DNA of 64,000 nt. Origin: Dermatophilus congolensis (lineage in GTDB: Bacteria > Actinomycetota > Actinomycetes > Actinomycetales > Dermatophilaceae). The DNA lies in the NCBI GenBank assembly GCA_030538115.1, contig JAUNUP010000008.1:102777-166776 (forward strand), written 5' to 3'. The notes below the pieces were generated by a model that was not told where the DNA came from, did no database searches, and was given only the letters and a program-made list of their open reading frames with translations. Each line of letters opens with the position of its first letter. Within the stretch, counting starts at the first letter, position 1. Below are positions 1-9,117 of this stretch, one piece after another. Position numbers and translations under genes: made by a program.

Positions 1-1665
1 GGCAAGGCGACCGGTGTGCCCGCTGCTGTCGTGACGACCTCCGGCACGGCGGTGGCCAACCTGCACCCGGCGGTGCTCGAAGCCCACGAGGCGGGCGTGC
101 CGATGCTGCTGCTCACCTGCGACCGCCCGCACGAACTGCGGTGGACCAGGGCGAACCAGACGACCAAACAGGTCGGCATCTTCGGTGAATCGGTGCGGCT
201 CGCGCTCGATCTCGAGGCCCCGGCCGACGGTAGCGACCGCATGCCCTTCTGGCGCACCAGCGCTGACCGCGCAGTCGCGGCTGCCACGGGCGCGTTCGGT
301 GCCGTTGCCGGGCCGGTGCACCTCAACCTCGCCCTGCGTGAACCGCTCACGCCGCGCTGGTCGACACAGACCTACGAGGCCACGGAAGCCGACCTGCCCG
401 AGACGATGCAGGGGCGCCCCGACGGCGGGCCCTGGACCGATGCCCGGTCCTTGGACGCAGGCGACGCCCCCCTCCGTTGGGTGACCACGGGCGTCGAACC
501 GTTCGAGGAGGTGCCGCGCACCCTCATCGTGCTGGGCGATGCACCCGAATACGCACGCCGCGCGGCCTTCCATTTCGCCATCGCCCGGGGCCACGTCGTG
601 ATCGCCGAACCGTTCGGCTCCGTCCACGAACCCCCGGCGCCGACGTCTCGGTGCCGACTTCCGCTGCCGCACGGAATGCTGCTCGCCGAGACGCCGTTCG
701 CGTTCGACGACGAGCACGCGCCCGACAGGGTGATCGTCGTGGGCAGGCTCACCCTCTCGCGCGCGATCGGTGACCTGCTGCGACGCTCCGGTGCCTCGTG
801 CGAGGTGGTCACCACCGAGCCGACCTGGCCCGACCCGAGCCACATCATGGAGCGGGTGCGGCACTGGACCGCGCTGCTCGCCGACTGCCCCAACCCCGGG
901 CACGTCGTCGGTTTCGGTACGCGCACCGAAGGCGCGCTGGGACTGCCTCCGGACAGTTGCGGCGACACGTGGCCGAGTCAGGAGGCGTGTCGGTTCGCCT
1001 CCGTCTGGGAGCGGGCCGCGGCCAGGCTCGCGGACGTCGTCGAACGTCACGTGCCCCCCATGTGGCCGGGTGGCCTCGAGGTGGCCCGCACCGTGCTCGA
1101 CGCGCTGCCCGAGGAGGCCCGCCTGTTCCTCGGGTCGTCGTCGGTGGTGCGCGACGCCTCCTACGTGCGCGCACGTGACGGTGCCGAGGTCGTCGCGAAT
1201 CGCGGGCTGGCCGGTATCGACGGGTGCGTCTCCACGGCGTCGGGCATGGCCCTGGCCGAACCAGGACGCCCCACATACGCGCTCGTCGGTGACCTCACGT
1301 TCTTGCACGACAGCGGAGCACTGACCCTCGGCCCCGACGAGCAAGAACCCGACCTCACCGTGATCGTGCTCAACGACGACGGCGGTGCGATCTTCGACAC
1401 GCTCGAGTACGGCTCCGACGAGGCCAAGGGCCGCGACCCGGAGGCGTTCAGGCGCCTGTTCGCCACGCCGACCGGAACGTCGCTGCGCGCGCTCGCCGAG
1501 GCGCACGGGGTCGATTACGTGAGGGCCGAATCACCCGAAGACCTGGCTCAGGCGGTGCGTCGCCTGCCGTCGGGGCGCTGGCTGGTGGAGGTCGTGGTGC
1601 CGGTGCAGCGCGCCAGGGCCAATAGGGCGGCGCTCATCGAAGCCGCGTCCCAGGCTCTCGGCTGA
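1..1665 (+). CDS. menD: MenD, SEPHCHC synthase (5' partial)
   Basis: This gene makes the ThDP-dependent synthase of menaquinone biosynthesis that joins 2-oxoglutarate (as succinic semialdehyde-ThDP) to isochorismate. The frame is open from base 1, and the first visible residues (GKATGVPAAVVTTSGTAVAN) match the typical MenD segment roughly 70 residues from the N terminus, so the start lies outside the window. 554 residues are visible. A DRP motif follows at about residues 41-43. The C-terminal ThDP-binding part is clear: GDLTFLHD near residue 428 and NDDGGAIF near 456. It ends only 15 bp from the convergent menF stop. Menaquinone genes on both sides (menF, menG) support the call. Confidence 0.96.
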   Translation, partial: GKATGVPAAVVTTSGTAVANLHPAVLEAHEAGVPMLLLTCDRPHELRWTRANQTTKQVGIFGESVRLALDLEAPADGSDRMPFWRTSADRAVAAATGAFGAVAGPVHLNLALREPLTPRWSTQTYEATEADLPETMQGRPDGGPWTDARSLDAGDAPLRWVTTGVEPFEEVPRTLIVLGDAPEYARRAAFHFAIARGHVVIAEPFGSVHEPPAPTSRCRLPLPHGMLLAETPFAFDDEHAPDRVIVVGRLTLSRAIGDLLRRSGASCEVVTTEPTWPDPSHIMERVRHWTALLADCPNPGHVVGFGTRTEGALGLPPDSCGDTWPSQEACRFASVWERAAARLADVVERHVPPMWPGGLEVARTVLDALPEEARLFLGSSSVVRDASYVRARDGAEVVANRGLAGIDGCVSTASGMALAEPGRPTYALVGDLTFLHDSGALTLGPDEQEPDLTVIVLNDDGGAIFDTLEYGSDEAKGRDPEAFRRLFATPTGTSLRALAEAHGVDYVRAESPEDLAQAVRRLPSGRWLVEVVVPVQRARANRAALIEAASQALG

Positions 1666-1680
1666 GAGCAGCTCCCGCGG

Positions 1681-2967
1681 TCAATTGCGGGTGAAGGCGC
1701 TCTTCATCGGGGCGAGTTTCGCGTGCGACTCGGCGATCTCGTCGGCCGGTTCGGAGCCCGCGACGATGCCGCAGCCGGCGTACAGACGCATGCGGTGCGG
1801 GTCGGTGGCGTCGACGCGGCCGCTGCGCAGGGCGATGCCCCATTCGCCGTCGCCGCTGGCGTCGATCCAGCCCACCGGGCCGGCGTAGCGGTCGCGGTCG
1901 AAGCCCTCGAGTTCGGTGATGAGAGCGTCGGCGGTGGGGCGGGGGGTGCCGCAGACCGCGGCGGAGGGGTGCAGCGAGGCTGCGAGCCGCAGCGAATCGG
2001 CGCCGTTGGCCAGGCGCCCGGCGACGTCCGTGGCCAGGTGCATGACGTTGGGCAGATGCAGCACGAACGGAGAATCGGGCACGCTCATCGACGTGCAATA
2101 GGGCGCGAGGGCCTCGGCCACGGAACGCACCGCATAATCGTGCTCCTCCAGGTCTTTCGACGAGCGGGCCAGACGAGCGGCGAGGGCGAGGTCGACGGCG
2201 TCGTCACCGGTACGGCGGATGGTTCCGGCCAGCACCCGCGAGGTGACCAGGCCCCGCTCGAGCCGCACGAGCATTTCGGGCGTCGCTCCGATGAGGCCGT
2301 CAACCGAGAACACCCAGGTGCGCGGGTAGTCGTGCTCGAGCCGACCGAGCAGCCAGCGGGCGTCGATCGAGTGCTCGGTGTGTGCGACTTCGTCGCGCGC
2401 CAGCACCACCTTCTCCACCTCGCCGGCGTTGATGCGGTCGACGGCTGTGCTCACCGCGCGGCCGTAGGCGGCGGGATCCAGGGCGCCGGGCTCGAACCTC
2501 GTGGCACCGGGTGCGTGCGGGTGTTCGGGCGGCGAAGCGGCGGCGACCGTCGGTGCGTACGTGACGCTGCCGTCCGCTTCCACGACGCCGACGCGGGTGC
2601 GCCACCACATGCCCGATCGGTGACCGACGATGACCTGCGGCACGACAAGGGTGGCCCCCGAGCTCGACCGGGCCGAGTAGGCGAAACTGCCGAAGCCGAG
2701 CAGGCCGCAGCCGGGTAGCCCCACGTGGTCTTCGACGGTCGTGTGCGCTCTGACCTCGTTCCACCAGGTCCGCGCGTTTTCGAAGCGGCTCTCGCCGGTC
2801 GTCTCTACGGAGGCGGCCCGGCCCCAGCCGACGAATCCCTCGCCTCCGCGGATCCACGCGAAGTAGTCGCCGGAGCCGATGCGGGGCAGCGCAGCCAGCA
2901 GAGACTCGGGCTGGGCGCCGGCAACGATCGGCTCGGTGCGGACGACGAGTCGAACAGGGGAGGTCAC
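1681..2967 (-). CDS. menF: Isochorismate synthase (MenF type)
   Basis: Isochorismate synthase converts chorismate to isochorismate, the first committed step towards menaquinone. The C-terminal two thirds is a chorismate-binding domain, with [43 protein letters not shown] and [12 protein letters not shown] in the family order. The frame is open to 3039, but I choose the GTG at 2967 (428 aa, starting VTSPVRLVV). That start begins the conserved part and sits 8 nt after a TAGGCT box, which suggests a leaderless transcript; no Shine-Dalgarno is visible. It converges on menD and is divergent from menG. A salicylate synthase is a conceivable alternative, but the neighbours favour the menaquinone role. 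Confidence 0.92.
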   Translation of the reverse strand: MTSPVRLVVRTEPIVAGAQPESLLAALPRIGSGDYFAWIRGGEGFVGWGRAASVETTGESRFENARTWWNEVRAHTTVEDHVGLPGCGLLGFGSFAYSARSSSGATLVVPQVIVGHRSGMWWRTRVGVVEADGSVTYAPTVAAASPPEHPHAPGATRFEPGALDPAAYGRAVSTAVDRINAGEVEKVVLARDEVAHTEHSIDARWLLGRLEHDYPRTWVFSVDGLIGATPEMLVRLERGLVTSRVLAGTIRRTGDDAVDLALAARLARSSKDLEEHDYAVRSVAEALAPYCTSMSVPDSPFVLHLPNVMHLATDVAGRLANGADSLRLAASLHPSAAVCGTPRPTADALITELEGFDRDRYAGPVGWIDASGDGEWGIALRSGRVDATDPHRMRLYAGCGIVAGSEPADEIAESHAKLAPMKSAFTRN

Positions 2968-2975
2968 GAGGGCTG

Positions 2976-2981
2976 AGCCTA
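2976..2981 (-). promoter_or_regulatory. -10 box TAGGCT of menF, leaderless arrangement
   Basis: TAGGCT on the minus strand fits the actinobacterial TANNNT -10 consensus. It ends 8 nt before the GTG at 2967, so transcription should begin at or next to the start codon. No good -35 hexamer is visible. The same hexamer at the same distance precedes the HhH-GPD gene at 30440. Confidence 0.45.
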
Positions 2982-3097
2982 CGTTGCCCCAGCGCCGGCT
3001 ACCGAAACGGTGCAAGAGCGCCTGTCGCGTTCGACACACCGGGGCGCTGCGGCCCCTGCGTCACCCGCGGGTCTTCGAGGAAGGCAGGATGGGAGAC

Positions 3098-3799
3098 ATG
3101 ACGCGTGCCAGCCTCGACAAGCAGCCCAGTGACGTCGCCTCGATGTTCGACGACGTCGCGCCCCGGTACGACATCACCAACCTCGCGATGAGCGGAGGCA
3201 TGGAGAAGTACTGGCGCCGGGTCGTCCTGCGCGAGATCAACGCCCGGCCCGGCGACAGGGTGCTCGACATCGCGGCGGGCACGGGGACGAGCAGCGCGAT
3301 CCTGGCCGACCGTGGCGTCGATGTCGTGCCCGCCGATTTCTCGATCGGCATGCTCAAGGTCGGCCGCGGGCGTCGCCCCGACCTGCCCTTCCTCGGGGCC
3401 GACGCGACGGCGCTGCCGTTCGCCGACGAGTCGTTCGACGCTGTGACGATCTCGTTCGGCATCCGCAACGTAGCCGACTACGACCAGGCCCTCCGTGAAT
3501 TCCTGCGCGTCACCAAGCCGGGCGGCAAGCTCGTGATCTGTGAATTCAGCGACCCGGTGGTGCCCGTTTTCCGAGGCGCCTACCGCTGGTATCTCGGCAC
3601 CGGGTTGCCCGCGGTCGCGCGGCGCGTCAGCTCCGACCCTGAGTCCTACCTGTACCTCGCCGAGAGCATCAAGGAGTGGCCCACGCAGCCCGCGTTCGCC
3701 GCGCACGTACGCGAGGCCGGCTGGGCAGACGTTCGATGGCGCAATCTGACCGGCGGAATCGTCGCTCTACACACTGCCGTGCGACGCGCCCTGGGCTGA
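3098..3799 (+). CDS. menG: Demethylmenaquinone methyltransferase MenG/UbiE
   Basis: This SAM-dependent methyltransferase carries out the last step of menaquinone synthesis, methylating demethylmenaquinone. The 233-residue product starts [20 protein letters not shown], typical of actinobacterial MenG. It contains the SAM-binding [11 protein letters not shown] motif at about residues 53-63 and the UbiE signature [19 protein letters not shown] at about residues 120-138. An in-frame ATG at 3089 with GAGGAAGG just upstream is an alternative start (MGDMTRAS). The frame remains open further upstream to 2879, but that part overlaps menF and has no family similarity. It precedes the nuo operon on the same strand with a 257-bp gap. 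Confidence 0.94.
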   Translation: MTRASLDKQPSDVASMFDDVAPRYDITNLAMSGGMEKYWRRVVLREINARPGDRVLDIAAGTGTSSAILADRGVDVVPADFSIGMLKVGRGRRPDLPFLGADATALPFADESFDAVTISFGIRNVADYDQALREFLRVTKPGGKLVICEFSDPVVPVFRGAYRWYLGTGLPAVARRVSSDPESYLYLAESIKEWPTQPAFAAHVREAGWADVRWRNLTGGIVALHTAVRRALG

Positions 3800-4056
3800 G
3801 GGTGACCTAACTCGAAGCTGGGAAGAACGTGAGGATAAGGTCGAAGACGGCCGAACGCGTGATTGACGTGTTTGTCACCTTCGGCATCAATGCGCCGGAG
3901 AATCCCTAAGATGAAACCGTCGCCGCAACAGGTGGAGTCCGGTTTGCTCGCTTGGCGGGTTCCCGGCACTCAATCGGGTCAAGGTCGGCCCCGCGCCCGA
4001 CGTGAACGGCCTGAAAGACAGCAGCACCACAACGAGCAGAGAGGGGATGGCACTAC
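3800..4056 (+). promoter_or_regulatory. Upstream region of the nuo operon
   Basis: This 257-bp stretch between menG and nuoA has no convincing gene. It is the only gap before a 17-kb run of overlapping genes, so the nuo promoter should lie here. A TTGACG hexamer at 3863-3868 could be a -35 element, but the matching -10 (ATCAAT at 3886) is weak. TAAGAT at 3907-3912 is another -10 candidate. GAGAGGGG about 12 nt before the nuoA ATG can act as a ribosome-binding site. No clear terminator follows menG, so read-through into nuo is possible. Confidence 0.4.
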
Positions 4057-4416
4057 ATGAACCCCTACGTGCCGATCCTGTTCTTCTTCGCACTCGGCAT
4101 CGCCTTCGCGGTCGTGTCGGTGCTGGGCCTGAAAGTCGTCGGGCCGAAGCGTTACAACGCCGCGAAGCTGCAGGCCTACGAGTGCGGCATCCAGCCGTCG
4201 CCGCTGGCCGCGGGGGGTGGGCGCGTGCCGGTCAAGTTCTACACGACGGCGATGCTGTTCATCATCTTCGACATCGAGGCGCTGTTCCTCTTCCCCTTCG
4301 TCGTGGCGTTCGACCAGCTGGGCCTGTACCCGCTCCTGGCTGTCGTGATCTTCGTCGCGACCGTTTTCATCACGTACATCTACGACTGGCGCCGCGGCGG
4401 ACTGGAGTGGGACTGA
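4057..4416 (+). CDS. nuoA: NADH-quinone oxidoreductase subunit A
   Basis: NuoA is a small membrane subunit of complex I and the first gene of the operon. Its 119 residues form three hydrophobic segments (about 4-28, 66-85 and 90-110). They carry the conserved YECGIQP motif in the first loop and an acidic [11 protein letters not shown] segment in the second helix, both diagnostic of NuoA. The stop is followed after one base by the nuoB ATG. Length and motifs are normal for the family. Confidence 0.97.
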   Translation: MNPYVPILFFFALGIAFAVVSVLGLKVVGPKRYNAAKLQAYECGIQPSPLAAGGGRVPVKFYTTAMLFIIFDIEALFLFPFVVAFDQLGLYPLLAVVIFVATVFITYIYDWRRGGLEWD

Positions 4417-4417
4417 C

Positions 4418-5011
4418 ATGGCGAAACCTGACTCGATGACTCCGTACCGGGAGTGGGCTGAGTCCAAGCTCCCGGCCGGAATCCAGATCGGCAAGCTCGA
4501 CGCGCTGGGCGGCTTCCTGCTCAAGCACTCGATGTGGCCCGCGACCTTCGGGCTCGCCTGCTGCGCGATCGAGATGATGATGGCCGGTGCTCCTGACTAC
4601 GACATCGGTCGTTACGGCATGGAGCGCTTCGGTGCCACGCCTCGCCAGGCAGACGTTATGATCGTCGCCGGTCGCGTGAGCCAGAAGTTCGCCCCCGTGG
4701 TGCGCCAGGTTTACGACCAGATGCCCGAGCCGAAGTGGGTCATCTCGATGGGTGCCTGCGCCAGCTCCGGCGGCATGTTCAACAACTACGCGATCGTGCA
4801 GGGCGTCGACCACATCGTGCCCGTCGACATCTACCTGCCCGGCTGTCCGCCGCGGCCGCAGATGCTCTTCGACGCGATCCTCAAGCTGCACGCCCAGACC
4901 CTGCGTACGCCGCACTTCCACCCGAAGCTGAAGCGCGAACTCGCTCGCCGTATCGAAGAAGAGGCTCTGGCTGCCACGCCGACGCACGAGATGAAGGGGC
5001 TGTTGGCATGA
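4418..5011 (+). CDS. nuoB: NADH-quinone oxidoreductase subunit B
   Basis: NuoB is a peripheral-arm subunit that carries the [4Fe-4S] cluster N2, the last cluster before quinone. The four ligands are visible: the adjacent pair Cys48-Cys49 in LACCAIEMM, Cys114 in GACASSGG and Cys143 in [10 protein letters not shown]. The 197-residue product has a short C-terminal extension after the conserved core, as in other actinobacteria. The gene overlaps nuoC by an ATGA junction (start 5008). Confidence 0.98.
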   Translation: MAKPDSMTPYREWAESKLPAGIQIGKLDALGGFLLKHSMWPATFGLACCAIEMMMAGAPDYDIGRYGMERFGATPRQADVMIVAGRVSQKFAPVVRQVYDQMPEPKWVISMGACASSGGMFNNYAIVQGVDHIVPVDIYLPGCPPRPQMLFDAILKLHAQTLRTPHFHPKLKRELARRIEEEALAATPTHEMKGLLA

Positions 5012-5727
5012 CCGACGAAACAACGGCGAACCTTCCCGCCGACCAGGGCGCCGAATTCGGGCCGGTTCAGCGGGGTACCCGCACGGGCATGTTCGGTGCC
5101 ACGCGCGGTGGTGACACGACGGGCTTCGGTGGGCTCGCCAGCCCGACCCTGTTTCCGGGTGCCACACAGCGGCCGTACGGTGGCTGGTTCGACGACGTGG
5201 CCGACGCCCTAGAGCGCGCGCTGGTCGAGGCCGGTGGCCCCAGCTACGCGGAGGCGGTCGATTCGATCGTCATCGACCGCGGCGAGATGTCGGTGGTCGT
5301 CCGTCGTGAGCACCTGCTCGCGGTGGCGCGGGTGCTGCGTGATCACCCCGACCTTAGGTTCGAGATCTGCAGCGGTGTCACCGGCGTGCACTACCCCCAG
5401 GACTCGGGTCGCGAGCTGCACGCGGTGAACCACTTCCTGTCGATCACGAACGGGAACCGTCGCATCCGTGTCGAGACGTCGTGCCCCGACGCAGACCCGC
5501 ACATCCCCTCCATCGTGGAGGTCTACCCGGCCAACACGTGGCACGAGCGCGAGACCTGGGACTTCTTCGGAATCATCTTCGACGGGCACCCTGCTCTCAC
5601 CCGCATCTTCATGCCCGACGACTGGCCGGGCCACCCCCAGCGCAAGGACTACCCGCTGGGTGGCATTCCCGTGGAATACAAGGGCGCCACTGTGCCGCCC
5701 GCAGACCAGCGGAGGTCGTACAACTGA
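5008..5727 (+). CDS. nuoC: NADH-quinone oxidoreductase subunit C
   Basis: NuoC is the 30-kDa-type subunit of the peripheral arm, next to NuoD and NuoB. The 239-residue protein has a variable N-terminal 70 residues followed by the conserved domain. The family signature near the C terminus is visible as [16 protein letters not shown], then [25 protein letters not shown] residues. The start is the ATG in the ATGA overlap with nuoB. It is a separate gene from nuoD, unlike the fused NuoCD of E. coli. Confidence 0.96.
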   Translation: MTDETTANLPADQGAEFGPVQRGTRTGMFGATRGGDTTGFGGLASPTLFPGATQRPYGGWFDDVADALERALVEAGGPSYAEAVDSIVIDRGEMSVVVRREHLLAVARVLRDHPDLRFEICSGVTGVHYPQDSGRELHAVNHFLSITNGNRRIRVETSCPDADPHIPSIVEVYPANTWHERETWDFFGIIFDGHPALTRIFMPDDWPGHPQRKDYPLGGIPVEYKGATVPPADQRRSYN

Positions 5728-7076
5728 TGTCCACCAACACCTCACGCGTACACGCCTCCGCGGGCGCGGCCGATTCCGACGACGGCTACAACGTCTATGC
5801 GGTAGGCGGCGACTGGGACGAGTTGGCCGCCGAGGCCATCGAGCACAGCGATGAGCGCATCGTCTTCAACATGGGGCCGCAGCACCCGTCGACGCACGGC
5901 GTGCTCAGGCTCGTTCTCGAGATCGACGGCGAGACCGTCACCGAGTGCCGGGTGGGTATCGGCTACCTGCACACGGGCATCGAGAAGAACATGGAATATC
6001 GCACCTGGACTCAGGGCACCACGTTCTGTACTCGTATGGACTACCTGACGCCGCTGTTCCAGGAGGCGACCTACTGCCTCGGCATCGAGCGGCTGCTCGG
6101 TATCGAAGACCAGATCCCCGAGCGGGCGTCGATCATCCGCGTGGCGATGATGGAGTTCACCCGCATCAGCTCGCACATGGTTGCGATCGCGACCGGTGGC
6201 CTCGAGCTCGGTGCCACCACCGTGATGGAGATCGGTTTCCGTGAGCGCGAGTCGTGCCTCCACGTGATCGAGTCGGTGACGGGCCTTCGCATGAACAACG
6301 CCTACATCCGCCCCGGCGGTGTGGCTCAAGACCTTCCCGAGAACTGGGAGGCGCTCTTCTCCGAGGCTCTGCCCCGCATCGAGCGCGGCATCAGCGAGCT
6401 CGAGGCGTTGACGCTGGAGAACCCGATCCTCAAGGGCCGCTTCTGCGACGTCGGCGTCATCGACCTGGCCGGGTGCATGGCGCTCGGCGTGACCGGGCCG
6501 ATCTTGAAGTCGGCGGGATTCCCTCTCGACCTTCGCAAGACCGAGCCGTACTGCGGATACGAGACCTACGACTTCGACGTGTGCGTCTGGGACACCGAAG
6601 ATGCGTACGGCCGTCTGCGCGTGCGGTTCAACGAGATGAAGGAATCGTTGAAGATCATCCGGCAGTGCATCGAGCGCCTCAAGCGCACGCAGGGCGAGCC
6701 GGTGATGGTGGCCGACAAGAAGATCGCGTGGCCTGCGCAGCTGGCGGTCAGTGGAGACGGTCAGGGCAACAGCCTCGAGCACATCCGCGAAATCATGGGC
6801 GAGTCGATGGAATCGCTCATCCACCACTTCAAGATCGTCACCGAGGGTTTCCGGGTGCCTCCGGGCCAGGCCTACGTGCCTGTCGAATCGCCCAAGGGTG
6901 AACTGGGTGCCTACGTCGTCTCCGACGGCGGAACCCGCCCCTACCGCGCGCACTTCCGCGACCCCGCCTTCCACAACCTGCAGGCGGCAGCCGTCATGAT
7001 CGAGGGCGGCTATGTGGCGGACGCGGTCGTCGCTCTCGCCTCGATCGACCCGGTACTCGGAGGGGTGGATCGCTGA
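5727..7076 (+). CDS. nuoD: NADH-quinone oxidoreductase subunit D
   Basis: NuoD is the 49-kDa-type subunit that forms much of the quinone-binding cavity with NuoB. The protein has 449 residues. It carries the [12 protein letters not shown] motif around residue 50, and the conserved histidine and the following HTGIEKNME segment help form the quinone site. The ATG at 5727 overlaps the nuoC stop by one base (TGATG). The 45-residue N-terminal part before the motif is lineage-variable. The C terminus [11 protein letters not shown] is standard. Confidence 0.97.
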   Translation: MSTNTSRVHASAGAADSDDGYNVYAVGGDWDELAAEAIEHSDERIVFNMGPQHPSTHGVLRLVLEIDGETVTECRVGIGYLHTGIEKNMEYRTWTQGTTFCTRMDYLTPLFQEATYCLGIERLLGIEDQIPERASIIRVAMMEFTRISSHMVAIATGGLELGATTVMEIGFRERESCLHVIESVTGLRMNNAYIRPGGVAQDLPENWEALFSEALPRIERGISELEALTLENPILKGRFCDVGVIDLAGCMALGVTGPILKSAGFPLDLRKTEPYCGYETYDFDVCVWDTEDAYGRLRVRFNEMKESLKIIRQCIERLKRTQGEPVMVADKKIAWPAQLAVSGDGQGNSLEHIREIMGESMESLIHHFKIVTEGFRVPPGQAYVPVESPKGELGAYVVSDGGTRPYRAHFRDPAFHNLQAAAVMIEGGYVADAVVALASIDPVLGGVDR

Positions 7077-7078
7077 CC

Positions 7079-7804
7079 ATGGCCGATTTCAACCGACCCA
7101 ACTACGGCACGCAGCCGAGCGCGCCGACGCCGGCCTACGAGCCGGAGGTTCTGGAGGGTCTGCGCGCGGATGCCGAGCAGGTCGTTGCGCGGTACCCGCA
7201 GAAGCGTTCGGCGCTGCTGCCGCTGCTGCACCTCATCCAGAGTGTCGACGGTTACGTCTCGCCTCGCGGCATCACGTTCTGTGCCGAGATGACCGAACTG
7301 ACCGAGGCAGAGGTCAGCGCAGTCGCGACGTTCTACTCGCAGTACAAGCGTCACCCCAACGGTGACTACACCATCGGTGTCTGCACCAACACGCTGTGCG
7401 CGATCATGGGCGGCGACACGATCTTCGACCGCCTGTCTGAGCACCTCGGTATCGGGCACGACGAGACGACGGGCGACGGCAAGATCACGCTCGAGCGCGT
7501 CGAGTGCAACGCTGCGTGCGACTACGCCCCCGTGGTGATGGCGAACTGGGAGTTCATGGACAACCAGACTCCGGAGTCCACCATCGAATTCGTCGACAAG
7601 CTGCGTGCCGGCGAAGACGTCGCCTCCACGCGCGGTGCCGACAAGGTGTGCACGTTCAAGGAGGTCTCGCGGGTTCTCGCGGGCTTCGCCGACGGGCGCG
7701 CCAACGAGGGGCCCTCAGGCGGCGAGCCATCGTTGCGCGGCATCAAGCTGGCCCACGAGCGCGGCTGGGCCGACACGGCCCTCGGTGAGCGGAAGGACGT
7801 GTGA
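7079..7804 (+). CDS. nuoE: NADH-quinone oxidoreductase subunit E
   Basis: NuoE is the 24-kDa-type thioredoxin-like subunit that binds the [2Fe-2S] cluster N1a beside the FMN subunit NuoF. The four cluster ligands are Cys102 and Cys107 (CTNTLC) and Cys143 and Cys147 (CNAAC). At 241 residues it is longer than the E. coli protein (166). The extra residues are a C-terminal extension after about residue 175, common in actinobacteria. The start lies 2 nt after the nuoD stop. Confidence 0.96.
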   Translation: MADFNRPNYGTQPSAPTPAYEPEVLEGLRADAEQVVARYPQKRSALLPLLHLIQSVDGYVSPRGITFCAEMTELTEAEVSAVATFYSQYKRHPNGDYTIGVCTNTLCAIMGGDTIFDRLSEHLGIGHDETTGDGKITLERVECNAACDYAPVVMANWEFMDNQTPESTIEFVDKLRAGEDVASTRGADKVCTFKEVSRVLAGFADGRANEGPSGGEPSLRGIKLAHERGWADTALGERKDV

Positions 7805-9117
7805 TGACCACACCACTGACTCCTGTTCTCTCCCGCTGGTGGGACGAACCGGCTTCGTTCACGCTCGAGTCGTACGAGCGCCACGACGGCTACAAGGCCC
7901 TCCGCAAGGCGTTCGAACTGAGCCGTGAAGACCTGGTGCAGGGCGCGAAGGACTCCGGTCTGCGCGGTCGTGGCGGTGCGGGCTTCCCCACCGGCATGAA
8001 GTGGAGCTTCCTGCCTCCCGACGACGGCGGCCCCCGCTACCTGGTGGTCAACGCTGACGAGTCCGAGCCGGGTACGTGTAAAGACGTACCACTCATGCTC
8101 GCCGCGCCGCACTTCCTCATCGAGGGCATGATCATCACCTCGTACGCGATCCGCTGCCACCACGCGTTCATCTACCTGCGTGGCGAGGTCGTGCACGTCT
8201 ACCGCCGCCTCATGAACGCGGTGCAGGAGGCCTACGCGGCCGGGTACCTGGGCAAGAACATCATGGGTACCGGCTTCGACCTCGACATCACGGTTCACAC
8301 CGGTGCCGGCGCGTACATCTGTGGTGAAGAGACGGCTCTGCTCGACTCCCTCGAGGGTCGCCGTGGCCAGCCTCGCCTCAAGCCGCCGTTCCCGGCGGTC
8401 GCCGGTTTGTACGCCCGCCCGACGGTGGTCAACAACGTCGAGACGATCGCGCAGGTCGCGCCGATCTTCTTGCACGGAGCCGACTGGTTCGCGTCGCTGG
8501 GCACCGAGCGCAGCAAGGGTGTCGGTCTCTACAGCCTGTCCGGGCACGTCACCAAGCCCGGTCAGTACGAGGCGCCGTACGGCATCACGATGCGCGAACT
8601 GCTCGAGATGGCGGGCGGTATCCGCGAGGGACACCAGATAAAGTTCTGGACTCCTGGCGGATCCTCGACGCCGCTGTTCACCGACCAGCACCTCGACGTG
8701 CCCCTCGACTACGAGGGTGCCGCCGCCGCCGGTTCGATGCTCGGTACCCGTGCGCTTCAAGTCTTCGACGAGACGGTGTCGGTCGTTCGGGCCGTGTCGC
8801 GTTGGGTCGACTTCTACGCGCACGAGTCCTGTGGCAAGTGCTCGCCGTGCCGTGAGGGCGGCTACTGGCTCAAGCAGATCCTCAACCGCCTCGAACGCGG
8901 CCAGGGTGTGCCCGGCGACGTCGACAAGCTGCTCGACATCTCGGGCCAGATCTACGGTCGCTCGTTCTGCGCCCTGGGTGACGCGGCAGCCACGCCGGTC
9001 GCGTCCGGCATCCAGTTCTTCCGGGAGGAGTTCGAGCAGGCGATGACCACGCCGGTCGACGTCTCGTTCCCGCCCGAGCGGTCCAACCTGTTCGCGAAGG
9101 AGGGCGTGTCCTCATGA
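7804..9117 (+). CDS. nuoF: NADH-quinone oxidoreductase subunit F
   Basis: NuoF is the NADH-oxidising, FMN-binding subunit of complex I. The 437-residue protein has [13 protein letters not shown] near residue 57 for FMN/NADH binding and [19 protein letters not shown] near residue 167. The N3 [4Fe-4S] ligands are Cys343, Cys346 and Cys349 ([12 protein letters not shown]) plus Cys389 (SFCALGD). I use the ATG at 7804, which overlaps the nuoE stop (TGATG) and has GGAAGGA 6 nt upstream, rather than the GTG one codon earlier. Confidence 0.97.
   Translation: MTTPLTPVLSRWWDEPASFTLESYERHDGYKALRKAFELSREDLVQGAKDSGLRGRGGAGFPTGMKWSFLPPDDGGPRYLVVNADESEPGTCKDVPLMLAAPHFLIEGMIITSYAIRCHHAFIYLRGEVVHVYRRLMNAVQEAYAAGYLGKNIMGTGFDLDITVHTGAGAYICGEETALLDSLEGRRGQPRLKPPFPAVAGLYARPTVVNNVETIAQVAPIFLHGADWFASLGTERSKGVGLYSLSGHVTKPGQYEAPYGITMRELLEMAGGIREGHQIKFWTPGGSSTPLFTDQHLDVPLDYEGAAAAGSMLGTRALQVFDETVSVVRAVSRWVDFYAHESCGKCSPCREGGYWLKQILNRLERGQGVPGDVDKLLDISGQIYGRSFCALGDAAATPVASGIQFFREEFEQAMTTPVDVSFPPERSNLFAKEGVSS

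Noticed and set aside
3800..4056. Riboswitch or regulatory RNA before nuoA
   Set aside because: I found no conserved riboswitch core or strong nested hairpins in the leader; only a weak promoter and ribosome-binding site can be supported.
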